Shown here: one piece after another, positions 8,445 through 16,725 of the stretch
Position numbering within the stretch: position 1 is the stretch's first letter
How the letters are laid out: every line of letters begins with the position of its first letter
Assembly: GCF_014192225.1 (NCBI RefSeq)
Contig: NZ_JACHXS010000017.1
Span: forward strand, 42,171-106,170
Length of the DNA: 64,000 nucleotides
Source of the DNA: Pseudoduganella umbonata
Lineage (GTDB): Bacteria; Pseudomonadota; Gammaproteobacteria; Burkholderiales; Burkholderiaceae_D
Direction: 5' to 3'
Made by a program: the position numbers and the translations under genes
Notes under the pieces: generated by a model
The model's input: the letters and a program-made list of their open reading frames with translations, nothing else
Databases searched by the model: none
Told to the model about the DNA's origin: nothing

Positions 8445-8999
8445 ATGAAACGACAGGCATTGATCGTCATCGACGTGCAAAACGATTATTTCCCCGGCGG
8501 CAAATGGGAACAGGCGGGCATGGATGCCGCTGCCGCCAACGTGGCCGCGCTGCTGGCGCACTTTCGCGCCCGGCAGGCGCCGGTGGTCCACATCCGCCAC
8601 GAATTCCCCAGCGAAGACGCGCCATTCTTCACGCCAGGCTCCGAAGGCGCCGCGATCCACCCGACGGCGGCGCCCGCGCCGGGCGAACCGGTGCTGCTGA
8701 AGCATCACATCAATTCGTTCCGCGACACGCCGTTGCTGGACACGCTGAAGGAGCACAGCGTCGAGGAAGTGGTGATCTGCGGCGCGATGAGCCACATGTG
8801 CGTGGATGCATGCACTCGCGCGGCCAACGATTTCGGCTTCGCCGTCACGGTCGTCCACGATGCGTGCGCATCGCGCGACCTGGAATTCGACGGCGTGCGG
8901 GTGCCGGCGGCGCACGCCCATGCGGCGTTCATGGCGGCGCTGGGCTTCGCCTATGCGCGCATGAGCAGCGCCGGGCAATTCATCGATACGGTCCACTGA
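8445..8999 (+). CDS. Cysteine hydrolase of the isochorismatase family
   Basis: This 184-residue cytoplasmic protein belongs to the isochorismatase-like hydrolase superfamily (nicotinamidases, ureidoacrylate and biuret hydrolases). The catalytic triad is visible: Asp10 in ALIVIDVQNDYF, Lys86 in VLLKHHINSF and Cys119 in GAMSHMCVDA. The cis-peptide region CGAMSHMC is typical of the family. It starts after CAGGAGAGAAC and lies 24 bases after the secreted protein, as gene four of the operon. It would hydrolyse a C-N bond in a small amide or the enol ether of an isochorismate-like compound; the sequence does not say which. Family assignment is firm. Confidence 0.92.
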   Translation: MKRQALIVIDVQNDYFPGGKWEQAGMDAAAANVAALLAHFRARQAPVVHIRHEFPSEDAPFFTPGSEGAAIHPTAAPAPGEPVLLKHHINSFRDTPLLDTLKEHSVEEVVICGAMSHMCVDACTRAANDFGFAVTVVHDACASRDLEFDGVRVPAAHAHAAFMAALGFAYARMSSAGQFIDTVH

Positions 9000-9010
9000 A
9001 GGGAGGCATC

Positions 9011-9523
9011 ATGTTCGGACTCACATCGCTCGGCACGCTCCACACGGCCATCAGCCTGGTGGCGCTGGCCGCCGGCTTCAGCGCGCTGGCGCGCAGCGGC
9101 CTGATCGGCTGGCACACCCGGCATGGCCGCGTCTATGTGGTGGCCACGCTGCTGACCTGCCTGACCGGCTTCGGCATCTTCCGCCGCGGCGGCTTCAACG
9201 AGGCCCACATGCTGGGCGTGATCACGCTGCTGACGCTGGGCGTGGCCTGGCTGGCGGCACGCCGGCGGCTCGGCAGCCGCTCGCCGTACGTCGAAACGGT
9301 CGCGCTGTCGCTGACGCTGTACTTCCACTTCATTCCCGGCATCACGGAAACCTCGCTGCGGCTGCCGGTCGGCGCGCCGCTGGCCGCCAGCACCGAAGAG
9401 CCGTGGCTGAAGGCGGTCGTCGGCGCGCTGTTCGTGCTCTTCCTGGTCGGCGCATGGCTGCAGGTGCGCCACCTGCGCGCGCTGCACGGTACGACACCAC
9501 AGCCGCAAGCCAGCGCGGCGTAG
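9011..9523 (+). CDS. Small polytopic membrane protein, DUF2306-like
   Basis: This 170-residue inner-membrane protein has about four to five hydrophobic helices. Conserved-looking polar residues sit in the membrane: His11, the HTRHGR segment and HFIPGITETSLRLP. The overall pattern resembles DUF2306-type membrane proteins, whose function is unknown. It is the last gene of the five-gene operon, 11 bases after the isochorismatase-family gene with a GGGAGG ribosome site. Its end is only 18 bases from the convergent winged-helix gene. I cannot assign a function. Confidence 0.75.
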   Translation: MFGLTSLGTLHTAISLVALAAGFSALARSGLIGWHTRHGRVYVVATLLTCLTGFGIFRRGGFNEAHMLGVITLLTLGVAWLAARRRLGSRSPYVETVALSLTLYFHFIPGITETSLRLPVGAPLAASTEEPWLKAVVGALFVLFLVGAWLQVRHLRALHGTTPQPQASAA

Positions 9524-9541
9524 GCATGCACCATGGCAGCG

Positions 9542-9892
9542 TCAGCCGCCGCGCGCGACGCTGCCGACGAAACTGTAGCCGCGCCCCGGCACGTTGGCGA
9601 TATAGCGCTCCTTGCCGAGCGCGCGGCGCAGCATGGCGACATGCACGCGGAGGCTGCTGTCCTCGACGATCGTGCCGGGCCAGATGCGCGCCTCCAGTTC
9701 CCCGTGGCTGAGCACCTCGCCCGGCCGTTCCGCCAGGGTTGCCAGCAGGTCCAGCGCCCTGCCGCCGAGCCGCAGCACGGCATCGTTGCGGAACAGCCGG
9801 CGCTGCGCCGTATCGAGGCGGAATTCGCCGAACAGCAGTATCGGACACTCTCCGCCCGCCTGCCGTTCGTCCAACTTTTCGTTCATTCCCAT
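9542..9892 (-). CDS. Stand-alone winged-helix DNA-binding protein (OmpR/PhoB-type C-terminal domain)
   Basis: This 116-residue protein consists almost only of an OmpR/PhoB-type winged helix. The domain runs from ILLFGEFRLD (about residue 18) to GRGYSFVGSV. It shows the typical GGRALDLLATLAERPGEVLS helix pair, the recognition-helix segment SSLRVHVAMLRRALG and the wing YIANVPGRGYSF. There is no receiver, sensor or membrane segment, so any input must come from protein partners or its own level. A strong AGAAGGTC site precedes the ATG; a second Met two codons later is an alternative. It lies 50 bases downstream of the catalase gene on the same strand and may be co-transcribed with it. A paralogue lies at 12233-12694. 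Target genes are unknown; the catalase and flanking operon are the obvious candidates. Confidence 0.85.
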   Translation of the reverse strand: MGMNEKLDERQAGGECPILLFGEFRLDTAQRRLFRNDAVLRLGGRALDLLATLAERPGEVLSHGELEARIWPGTIVEDSSLRVHVAMLRRALGKERYIANVPGRGYSFVGSVARGG

Positions 9893-9942
9893 GACCTTCT
9901 CCCGAAATCGATGCGGCAGGCACGTGCCTGCCGCCATGCAGG

Positions 9943-11385
9943 TCAGCGCAGTTCCGTCAGTTGCGCAATGGCGCGCGCCACGCCGTCGCCATAGTCCGGA
10001 TCGCAGCGCGAACAGTTGTCGATGTGGCGCGCCTTGACGGGGGCCGAGGCGCCGGCGATCGAGCGCGCGGTATTCTCGAACAGCGCCTGCTGCTGCGCCG
10101 GCGACATCTTGCGGAACAGCACGCGCGGCTGGCTGAAGTAATCGTCGTCGACGCGGTGGTTCCAGTGGTCCGCCGCGCCCTCCAGCGACAGCGGCGGCTC
10201 GCTGAAGTCCGGCTGCTCGATCCATTCGCCGCGGCTGTTCGGCTCATACGAGGTGGCGCCGCCCATGTTGCCGTCGGTGCGCATCTGGCCGTCGCGGTGA
10301 TAGCTGTGCACCGGACAGCGCGGCGCGTTCACGGGGATCAGGTGGTGGTTGACGCCGAGCCGGTAGCGCGCCGCGTCGCCATACGAGAACAGCCGGCCCT
10401 GCAGCATCCGGTCCGGCGAGAAGCCGACGCCGGGCACCACGTGCGCCGGGTTGAACGAGGCCTGCTCCACTTCGGCGAAATGGTTGTCCGGATTGCGGTT
10501 GAGTTCCAGCACGCCCACTTCGTGCAGCGGGTAGTCGGCATGGGGCCATACCTTGGTCAGGTCGAACGGGTTGTACGGGCAGGTGGCCGCCTCGCGCTCC
10601 GGCATCAGCTGCACGTACAGCGTCCAGCGCGGGAAGGCGCCCCGCTCGATGCTGTCGTACAGGTCGCGCATGTGGCTTTCCCGGTCGCCGCCGATCAGCG
10701 CGCCGGCTTCCGGATCGGTGAGATTCTCGATGCCCTGCTGCGTGCGGAACGTGAACTTGACCCAGTGCCGCTCGCTGGCCGCGTTGATGAAGCTGAACGT
10801 ATGGCTGCCGAAGCCGTGCATGTGGCGGTAGCTGCGCGGGATGCCGCGGTCGCTCATCACGATCGTCACCTGGTGCAGCGCCTCGGGCAGCAGCGTCCAG
10901 AAATCCCAGTTGTTGTCGGCGCTGCGCATGCCGGTGCGCGGGTCGCGTTTCACCGCGTGGTTCAGGTCGGGAAACTTCAGCGGGTCGCGCAGGAAGAACA
11001 CCGGCGTGTTGTTGCCCACCAGGTCCCAGTTGCCCTGCTCCGTATAGAACTTGACGGAGAAGCCGCGGATGTCGCGCTCGGCATCGGCTGCGCCCCGTTC
11101 GCCGGCCACGGTGGAAAAGCGCATGAACACGTCGGTCTGCTTGCCCACTGCCGAGAACAGGCGCGCACGGGTGAACGGCGTGATGTCGTGCGTGACCGTG
11201 AAGGTGCCGTGCGCGCCCGCACCCTTCGCATGCATGCGGCGCTCGGGAATGACTTCGCGGTCGAAATGGGCGAGCTTTTCGAGGAACCAGACATCCTGCA
11301 GCAGCGCCGGTCCGCGCGGGCCGGCGGTCATGGTGTTCTGGTTGTCGACGACGGGCGCGCCGGCGGCGGTGGTGAGGTGCTTCAT
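9943..11385 (-). CDS. katA: Monofunctional haem catalase (small-subunit, KatA type)
   Basis: This 480-residue haem catalase converts H2O2 to water and oxygen in the cytoplasm. Catalytic His52 lies in ERRMHAKGAG and the distal Asn in DLVGNNTPVF (about residue 125). The proximal haem-ligand Tyr is in RLFSYGDAARYR. MRFSTVAGERG and the NADPH-region residues are also present. The length matches small-subunit (clade 3) catalases, not the 700-residue HPII type. There is no signal peptide. The 195-base gap to the divergent SDR gene contains repeated GTTAAAC motifs that could be regulatory; no OxyR gene is in the window. The winged-helix gene follows it on the same strand. The symbol is by family similarity. 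Confidence 0.95.
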   Translation of the reverse strand: MKHLTTAAGAPVVDNQNTMTAGPRGPALLQDVWFLEKLAHFDREVIPERRMHAKGAGAHGTFTVTHDITPFTRARLFSAVGKQTDVFMRFSTVAGERGAADAERDIRGFSVKFYTEQGNWDLVGNNTPVFFLRDPLKFPDLNHAVKRDPRTGMRSADNNWDFWTLLPEALHQVTIVMSDRGIPRSYRHMHGFGSHTFSFINAASERHWVKFTFRTQQGIENLTDPEAGALIGGDRESHMRDLYDSIERGAFPRWTLYVQLMPEREAATCPYNPFDLTKVWPHADYPLHEVGVLELNRNPDNHFAEVEQASFNPAHVVPGVGFSPDRMLQGRLFSYGDAARYRLGVNHHLIPVNAPRCPVHSYHRDGQMRTDGNMGGATSYEPNSRGEWIEQPDFSEPPLSLEGAADHWNHRVDDDYFSQPRVLFRKMSPAQQQALFENTARSIAGASAPVKARHIDNCSRCDPDYGDGVARAIAQLTELR

Positions 11386-11465
11386 GATGGGTCCTCCTGG
11401 GTGGGTGGCGGCAGGCGCGGGATCGGCGCCGAGTCCATCATGGAATGGCCCTGGGGACCGGACAA

Positions 11466-11510
11466 GTTAAACGGTGTTAAACCGCCCGGCCTCCTTCACT
11501 GTTTTTAACT
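11466..11510. promoter_or_regulatory. Cluster of GTTAAAC motifs between katA and the SDR gene
   Basis: Two identical GTTAAAC heptamers (11466-11472 and 11476-11482) lie 10 bases apart, i.e. about one helical turn. A third, inverted copy of the same core (GTTTTTAACT, 11501-11510) follows 18 bases later. They sit in the divergent intergenic region, where an activator or repressor of both genes could bind. A regulator is not proven; one of the nearby winged-helix proteins is a candidate because such domains bind direct repeats at about 10-11 bp spacing. Confidence 0.35.
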
Positions 11511-11580
11511 GGCCCCGCCGTGCATCCATCCCTAACATGGCTGGATGCACCACCGTTTGCCAACCACCACGGAGCCCGCC

Positions 11581-12285
11581 ATGAAAGTCAACGATTCGAT
11601 CGCCCTCGTCACGGGCGCCAACCGCGGCATGGGCCGCGCCTGGGCCGCCGCGCTGCTGCAGGCGGGCGCGTGCAAGGTGTATGCGGCGGCGCGCGATCCG
11701 GCCACCGTCGACCTGCCCGGCGCGATCCCGATACGGCTCGACATCACCGACGCGGCACAGGTGGCGGCTGCCGCCCGCGAATGCGCCGACGTGACGCTGC
11801 TCGTCAACAATGCCGGCATCGCCCGTGGCGGCGAGCTGCTGGCTGCCGACGGCGACGACGTGCTGCGCCACGAACTGGAAACCAACCTGTTCGGCACGCT
11901 GGCCATGTGCCGCGCTTTCGCCCCCGTGCTGGGCGCCAACGGCGGCGGTGCGCTGATCAACGTGCTGTCCGTGCTCAGCTGGATCAGCCTGCCCGGTGCC
12001 GGGCCCTACTGCGTGGCCAAGGCCGCCAGCTGGTCGATGACGAACGGTATCCGGCACGCGCTGCGCGCCCAGGGAACCCAGGTACTGGGCGTGCACGTGG
12101 GGTTCATGGAAACCAACATGACGGCGCACGTGCCAGGCCCGAAGGCGGCACCGGCGGACGTGGTGCGCCAGGCGCTGGCGGCACTGGAAGCGGGTGCCGC
12201 GGAGATCCTGGCCGACGACCTCACGCGGCAGGTCAAGCGAGGATTATCGGCTGATCCGGGCGCCTATCTGCTGCCGCCGGCCTGA
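11581..12285 (+). CDS. Short-chain dehydrogenase/reductase, SDR family
   Basis: This 234-residue classical SDR oxidoreductase has the cofactor motif TGANRGMG at residues 11-18 and NNAG at 76-79. Ser130/Ser133 lie in the VLSVLSW segment, and the catalytic Tyr143/Lys147 in YCVAKAA. Arg15 and the Arg at position 38 favour NADP(H). The start is the ATG after CACGGAGCCCGCC; an in-frame upstream ATG 12 codons earlier is less likely. The gene is divergent from the catalase. Its 3' end overlaps the convergent winged-helix gene by 53 bases, so the two cannot be transcribed through each other freely. The substrate is unknown. Confidence 0.9.
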   Translation: MKVNDSIALVTGANRGMGRAWAAALLQAGACKVYAAARDPATVDLPGAIPIRLDITDAAQVAAAARECADVTLLVNNAGIARGGELLAADGDDVLRHELETNLFGTLAMCRAFAPVLGANGGGALINVLSVLSWISLPGAGPYCVAKAASWSMTNGIRHALRAQGTQVLGVHVGFMETNMTAHVPGPKAAPADVVRQALAALEAGAAEILADDLTRQVKRGLSADPGAYLLPPA

Positions 12286-12694
12286 GCCGCGTTTGCCCCG
12301 CGGCTGGCTGCGCCGGCAAGGATTGCAGCGGCACCGGCTGCGTCGGTACCGGTTGCAGGCCGGGCGGCACCAGCCGCGTCACGGGCGCGGTGAAGCAGTA
12401 GCCGCGGCCGGCGTAGTTGACGATGTACGGGCAATGCCCGTCTCCGCCGAGCAGCTTGCGCAGAGCCGCGATCTGCACCCGCAGGTTGACCTCTTCCACC
12501 ACCGTGCGCGGCCATACGGCGCGCATCAGCACGCGGTTCTCCAGCACCTGGCCGGGATGCCCGGCGAGCTGCGCCAGCAACTCGAGGGCGCGGCCGCCGA
12601 CCGCCACCGGCACGCCGTCGCGCAACAACTGGCGGCGCGCCAGGGTCAGTTCGAAGTCCAGGAATGCGAGCGTCTCGAACGAAGCGGTCTCCAT
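12233..12694 (-). CDS. Stand-alone winged-helix DNA-binding protein, second paralogue
   Basis: This 153-residue protein has an OmpR/PhoB-type winged helix from about residue 8 to 105. It shows GGRALELLAQLAGHPGQVLE, the recognition-helix region VNLRVQIAALRKLLGG and the wing NYAGRGYCF. A Pro/Gln/Arg-rich tail of about 45 residues follows, without a membrane segment. It is clearly a paralogue of the protein at 9542-9892 in helix order and wing sequence. The start at 12694 has a strong GGAGGGAA ribosome site. The 3' end runs 53 bases into the convergent SDR gene, and the tail codons are the antisense of the SDR C-terminus. No receiver domain is linked to it. Target genes are unknown. Confidence 0.83.
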   Translation of the reverse strand: METASFETLAFLDFELTLARRQLLRDGVPVAVGGRALELLAQLAGHPGQVLENRVLMRAVWPRTVVEEVNLRVQIAALRKLLGGDGHCPYIVNYAGRGYCFTAPVTRLVPPGLQPVPTQPVPLQSLPAQPAAGQTRLRPAAADRRPDQPIILA

Positions 12695-12916
12695 ACGTAT
12701 TCCCTCCAAACAAAATTCGTTATTCAGGTTGTGACATCGTTTGCAACCGCGGAAACAGGTGCCCATGCCGATGTTGATTTGACGCCGGGAAAGAGCATAA
12801 TGAAAGAATAACGGGCACTGGCATCCCCGCAACAGGCTCGATCGGGGGTAGCAGGCGGTACCGCCGGCCGCCACCGGAGCCCGGACAACACCATTACGCG
12901 ACCACGATCGCAGGGG

Positions 12917-15900
12917 ATGTGGATGAAACCATTGATTGCCGCCGTGCTCGGGCTGTCCCTGCTAGCGCCCGCCCTGCCCTTTGCCGCCCCGCCGGCCGCA
13001 TTGCCCGCTGAACCTTTGTCTGCTGAACCTCAGCCAGCTGAACCTCTATCCGCCGAAGCCCTGCCGGCGGAGCAGCCCGCGATTCCGCTGCTGCATGCGC
13101 GCTGGCTGACCAGGGACGGCGCGCCGCCCAACATCCAGGCGCTCGCGCAAACACCGGACGGCTGGCTGTGGCTGGCCAGCCCCACCGGACTGTTCCGTTT
13201 CGATGGCGTGACGTTCAGCCGCTACCGCCCGCCGCCGGGGCTGGACATGCCGGTCAACATCCGGCGCATGGGCACGCTGCCCGACGGCCGCCTGTGGGTC
13301 GCGCCCTACTTTGGCGACCTGTATGTCGTCGACGGCGAGAAGGTCCAGGTCTTCCTGCAGAAGGACGGTTTCGCGGGCGGCCTCGTGAACGGTATCGCCG
13401 GCACGCGCGACGGCCGCCTGTGGCTGGCCTCGGGCAGCGGCCTGCACGTGCTCGACAAGGGCGCCGGGCAGTGGCGCAAGGTCAACAAGGCCGGCTCGGT
13501 GCGCGGCGGCATCTTCGCTGTCCAGGTCGACGCCGCCGACACGGTATGGGCGCAGGGCTCGCGCGGCAATTTCCGCATGCGTCCGGGCGAGACGCATTTC
13601 ACGCTGGTGGCACCGCAGCAGGTACCCGGCTCACTGGTGCGGGCGCCGGACGGCGCGGTCTGGGCGTCCGACGGCGGCCAGCGGGGCCTGCGCCGCGCGG
13701 ATAACCTGGCGCAGGCAGATGCACCGTCCGCCGCGCCAGGCACGGCACCACTTCCAGCACCGGCCGCTGCACCAGCGAGTGCGCCCTCCGGCCCCCTGGA
13801 CGAGCTGCTGCGGCGCGTCAAGCCGGGCGAACGCTTCAGCATCGACAGCCGGGGCAATTTCTGGTTTCCCCTCGCCAGCGGCGTGCTGCGCATCGCTTTC
13901 GAGGACGGCCAGCCGCGCCTGCAGGGGTTCACGGCGCGCCAGGGCCTGAGCGGCGACCGTGCCCTCGTGGCGTTCGAGGACCGCGAAGGCAGCGTGTGGG
14001 TCGCCACGCAGAATGGCCTCGACCAGTTCCGCCCCAGCCGCATGCGCGAGATCGCGCTGCCGCCTTACCTGAGCGATGCGCGGCCACTGGTGGCGGGCGC
14101 CGGTGGCAGCCTGTGGATCGACCGCTCCTGGCTGTCCGGCGGCGATGCGCAGCCGGAGACGTTCGGACCGCCGCCCAGCGAGGAAAACCTGGTGTCCCAC
14201 CTGTATCGCGACCGGCACGGTACCGTGTGGGGCGGCGGCTACGGCGCCATCTGGAAAATGGATGGACTCAGGCAGGTGCCGATAGCGGTACCGGAACCAG
14301 TCCGGCGGCCGAAGTGGCTTGCCGTCTTCTCGTTCGCCACGGGTCCCGACGATGCCCTGTGGGTGTCGTTCGGGCCGGGCGGCACGTTCCGCGCCGAGGA
14401 TGGCGGCTGGGTACCGAACGGCGGACACGCAGCGCTGAAGGATTTCGCAGTGACCACGATGGCAACCGCCGCGGACGGTGCCATCTGGTTCGGCTCCATC
14501 GGCAGCGCGATGGCGATCCTGCGCGGCGGCAGGGTCGAGAAATTCGGCCCGGCGCAAGGCCTCGACATCGGCGGCGTCCTGCAGATCGTTCCCGATGCGT
14601 CGGGCGCATGGCTGGGCGGCGACGAAGGCATCGCCCGCTTCGACGGCCAGCGCGCCCGGCGCATCCGCGGCGCGGGCGGCGAGCAGTTTGCCGGCGCATC
14701 CGGCGTCGTCTTCGCGCCGGACGGCACGTTGTGGACCAATACCGCGCGCGGGCTGTTCGGCATTGCCGGCGCCGAACTGCAGCGCACGCTGGCCGACCCC
14801 GGCTATCGGGTGCGCTTCCGCCGCTACGACGAGAACGACGGCCTGTTCGGCACCGCGCCGCCGATGTTGCCGGCACCGTCGATGGTGCGCACCGCGGCCG
14901 GCGAACTGGTCATGTCCACCACCAGCGGCGTGTACCGCTTCGACCCTGCCCGTGCGCCACGCAACCGCGTCGTGCCGCCGGTGCACGTGACGGGCATCGC
15001 CGCCGCGGGCCGCAACTGGCCCGCGGCGGCGCAGGTCCGGCTGCCGGCCGGCCCCGGCAACGTGCGCATCGACTACACCGCGCTCAGCCTCGCGGTGCCG
15101 CACCGCGTGCGCTTCCAGTACCGGCTGGAGGGTGTCGATGCCGGCTGGCAGGATGCCGGCGAGCGCCGCTCGGCCTTCTATACCCGCCTCGAACCCGGCA
15201 CCTACACGTTCCGCGTCAAGGCGGCCAACGACGACGGCCTGTGGAACGAGCAAGGCGCGCAGGTGCGTGTCGAGATCCCGCCCACCGTCACGCAGACCAC
15301 GTGGTTCAAGGTGCTGTGCGCGCTGGCGCTGGCGCTGGCCGCGTTCGGCCTGCACCGGCTGCGGCTGCGCATGGCGCTGCAGCGCATGACGCGCACCTTC
15401 GAGGCCCGCGTGGCCGAGCGCGAGCGCATCGCACGCGACCTGCACGACACGCTGTTGCAGTCAGTGCAGGGCCTGATCATGCATTTCCGCCGCATCGCGC
15501 TGCGCACGCCGGACGACGCGCCGACCCGGCCGATGATGCAGGAAGCGCTGTCGCTGGCCGCGGAGGTGCTCGAGGAAGGCCGCAGCAAGGTCGGCGAACT
15601 GCGGGTGGGCGAACCGCGGCCGGCCCCCGACGGCGACCTGGCGGCGCCACTCGAAGCGTACGGCCGCCGCCTTGCCGCGCCGGGCACGGCCGCGTTCACG
15701 GTCACCCGGGACGGCGCGCCGCGGCCCCTGCATCCGCCGGTCCATGACGAGGTGCTGGCGATCGCCCAGGAGGCGATCCGCAACGCATTCCTGCATGCGC
15801 AGGCGGCGCGCATCGACGTCGCGCTGCATTACGGCGAACACGAATTCACGCTGGCCGTGCGCGACGACGGCACCGGCATCGATTCCGCGCGGCGCGACGG

Positions 15901-16090
15901 CCGCACCCGGCACTGGGGCATTCCCGGCATGCGCGAGCGTGCCGCCGAGCTGGGCGCCGCGCTGGAACTGTCCGGCGCGCCCGGCCAGGGCACCTGCTGG
16001 TGCCTGCGGCTACCGGCCCGGCTGGCCTATGCCGGTGATGCTCCGGAACATGGCGGCGGCGCCGGCGCACGCCAGGGAGAACTGCAATGA
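12917..16090 (+). CDS. Giant sensor histidine kinase with periplasmic two-component propeller and HisKA_3 domain
   Basis: This 1057-residue membrane sensor kinase is the partner of the next gene. A signal peptide or anchor (1-23) is followed by repeats rich in Pro/Ala/Glu (about 25-54). A large periplasmic beta-propeller (about 60-690) is built from repeats of the type DGWLWLASPTGLFRFDG, i.e. two-component propeller/Reg_prop units. A Y_Y_Y-type beta-sandwich (about 700-785, FQYRLEGVDAGW) leads to a single transmembrane helix near 795-815. The cytoplasmic kinase has a HisKA_3 motif ARDLHDTLLQSVQG, with His843 as the likely phosphorylation site, and a HATPase domain (DDGTGID, GIPGMRERA). Its stop overlaps the regulator start by 4 bases. 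Such propeller sensors usually read oligosaccharides or other outside ligands; the ligand is unknown here. Confidence 0.92.
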   Translation: MWMKPLIAAVLGLSLLAPALPFAAPPAALPAEPLSAEPQPAEPLSAEALPAEQPAIPLLHARWLTRDGAPPNIQALAQTPDGWLWLASPTGLFRFDGVTFSRYRPPPGLDMPVNIRRMGTLPDGRLWVAPYFGDLYVVDGEKVQVFLQKDGFAGGLVNGIAGTRDGRLWLASGSGLHVLDKGAGQWRKVNKAGSVRGGIFAVQVDAADTVWAQGSRGNFRMRPGETHFTLVAPQQVPGSLVRAPDGAVWASDGGQRGLRRADNLAQADAPSAAPGTAPLPAPAAAPASAPSGPLDELLRRVKPGERFSIDSRGNFWFPLASGVLRIAFEDGQPRLQGFTARQGLSGDRALVAFEDREGSVWVATQNGLDQFRPSRMREIALPPYLSDARPLVAGAGGSLWIDRSWLSGGDAQPETFGPPPSEENLVSHLYRDRHGTVWGGGYGAIWKMDGLRQVPIAVPEPVRRPKWLAVFSFATGPDDALWVSFGPGGTFRAEDGGWVPNGGHAALKDFAVTTMATAADGAIWFGSIGSAMAILRGGRVEKFGPAQGLDIGGVLQIVPDASGAWLGGDEGIARFDGQRARRIRGAGGEQFAGASGVVFAPDGTLWTNTARGLFGIAGAELQRTLADPGYRVRFRRYDENDGLFGTAPPMLPAPSMVRTAAGELVMSTTSGVYRFDPARAPRNRVVPPVHVTGIAAAGRNWPAAAQVRLPAGPGNVRIDYTALSLAVPHRVRFQYRLEGVDAGWQDAGERRSAFYTRLEPGTYTFRVKAANDDGLWNEQGAQVRVEIPPTVTQTTWFKVLCALALALAAFGLHRLRLRMALQRMTRTFEARVAERERIARDLHDTLLQSVQGLIMHFRRIALRTPDDAPTRPMMQEALSLAAEVLEEGRSKVGELRVGEPRPAPDGDLAAPLEAYGRRLAAPGTAAFTVTRDGAPRPLHPPVHDEVLAIAQEAIRNAFLHAQAARIDVALHYGEHEFTLAVRDDGTGIDSARRDGRTRHWGIPGMRERAAELGAALELSGAPGQGTCWCLRLPARLAYAGDAPEHGGGAGARQGELQ

Positions 16091-16710
16091 ACCATGCGGC
16101 GAAGCTGCGCGTGCTGGTGGTCGACGACCATCCGCTGATGCGGCGCGGCATCGTCGGCGTGCTCGACGAGGCCGGCGACATCGTCGTCGTGGCCGAAGCG
16201 TCCGACGGCTTCGCCGCGCAGGACTGCTACCGCGAGCACCGGCCGGACGTGACGCTGATGGACCTGTCGATGCCGCGCTGCCACGGCGTCGACGCGATCC
16301 GCGCGATCCGCCGCGACGACCCGCACGCCTGCATCCTCGCCGTCAGCACCTATGCCGGCGACGGCCAGGTGCACCGCGCGCTGGAAGCGGGAGCGGCCGG
16401 CTACGTGCTGAAGAGCGAGCTGTGCTCCGGGGTGGCCGACCTGGTGCGGTCGGCGCACGCCGGCCGGCGCGTGCTGGCTCCCGACCTGACGCGCCGCCTG
16501 GCGGCGGGCCGGCAGGAACAGCTGACCGCGCGAGAGCACGACGTGCTGGCGCTGGTGGCCCAGGGCCTCGGCAACCGCGACGTGGCGCGCCGGCTCGGCA
16601 TCGCCGAGGAAACCGTCAAGAGCTACCTCAGCAACGTGCTGCAGAAATTGCAGGCCAGCGACCGCACGCACGCGGTCGTGATCGCGCTGCGCCGGGGCAT
16701 GCTGGACTGA
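16087..16710 (+). CDS. NarL/FixJ-family response regulator
   Basis: This 207-residue response regulator has an N-terminal receiver (about 8-122). The acidic pocket is Asp13/Asp14, the phospho-acceptor Asp59 is in TLMDLSMP, and the conserved Lys is in GYVLKSE. The C-terminal LuxR-type HTH (about 142-200) reads LTAREHDVLALVAQG followed by NRDVARRLGIAEETVKSYL. The ATG overlaps the kinase stop in an ATGA arrangement, so the two proteins are made in a coupled way and form one two-component system. Targets are not evident; the outer-membrane DUF5916-type gene downstream is a possible one. The gene converges with an acetyltransferase 16 bases further. Confidence 0.94.
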   Translation: MNHAAKLRVLVVDDHPLMRRGIVGVLDEAGDIVVVAEASDGFAAQDCYREHRPDVTLMDLSMPRCHGVDAIRAIRRDDPHACILAVSTYAGDGQVHRALEAGAAGYVLKSELCSGVADLVRSAHAGRRVLAPDLTRRLAAGRQEQLTAREHDVLALVAQGLGNRDVARRLGIAEETVKSYLSNVLQKLQASDRTHAVVIALRRGMLD

Positions 16711-16725
16711 GCTGCCCGGGCGCGG

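Noticed and set aside
9961..11508. A 515-codon open frame antisense to the catalase
   Set aside because: All catalase active-site motifs are on the minus strand; the + frame is Arg/Val/Ala/His-rich without similarity.
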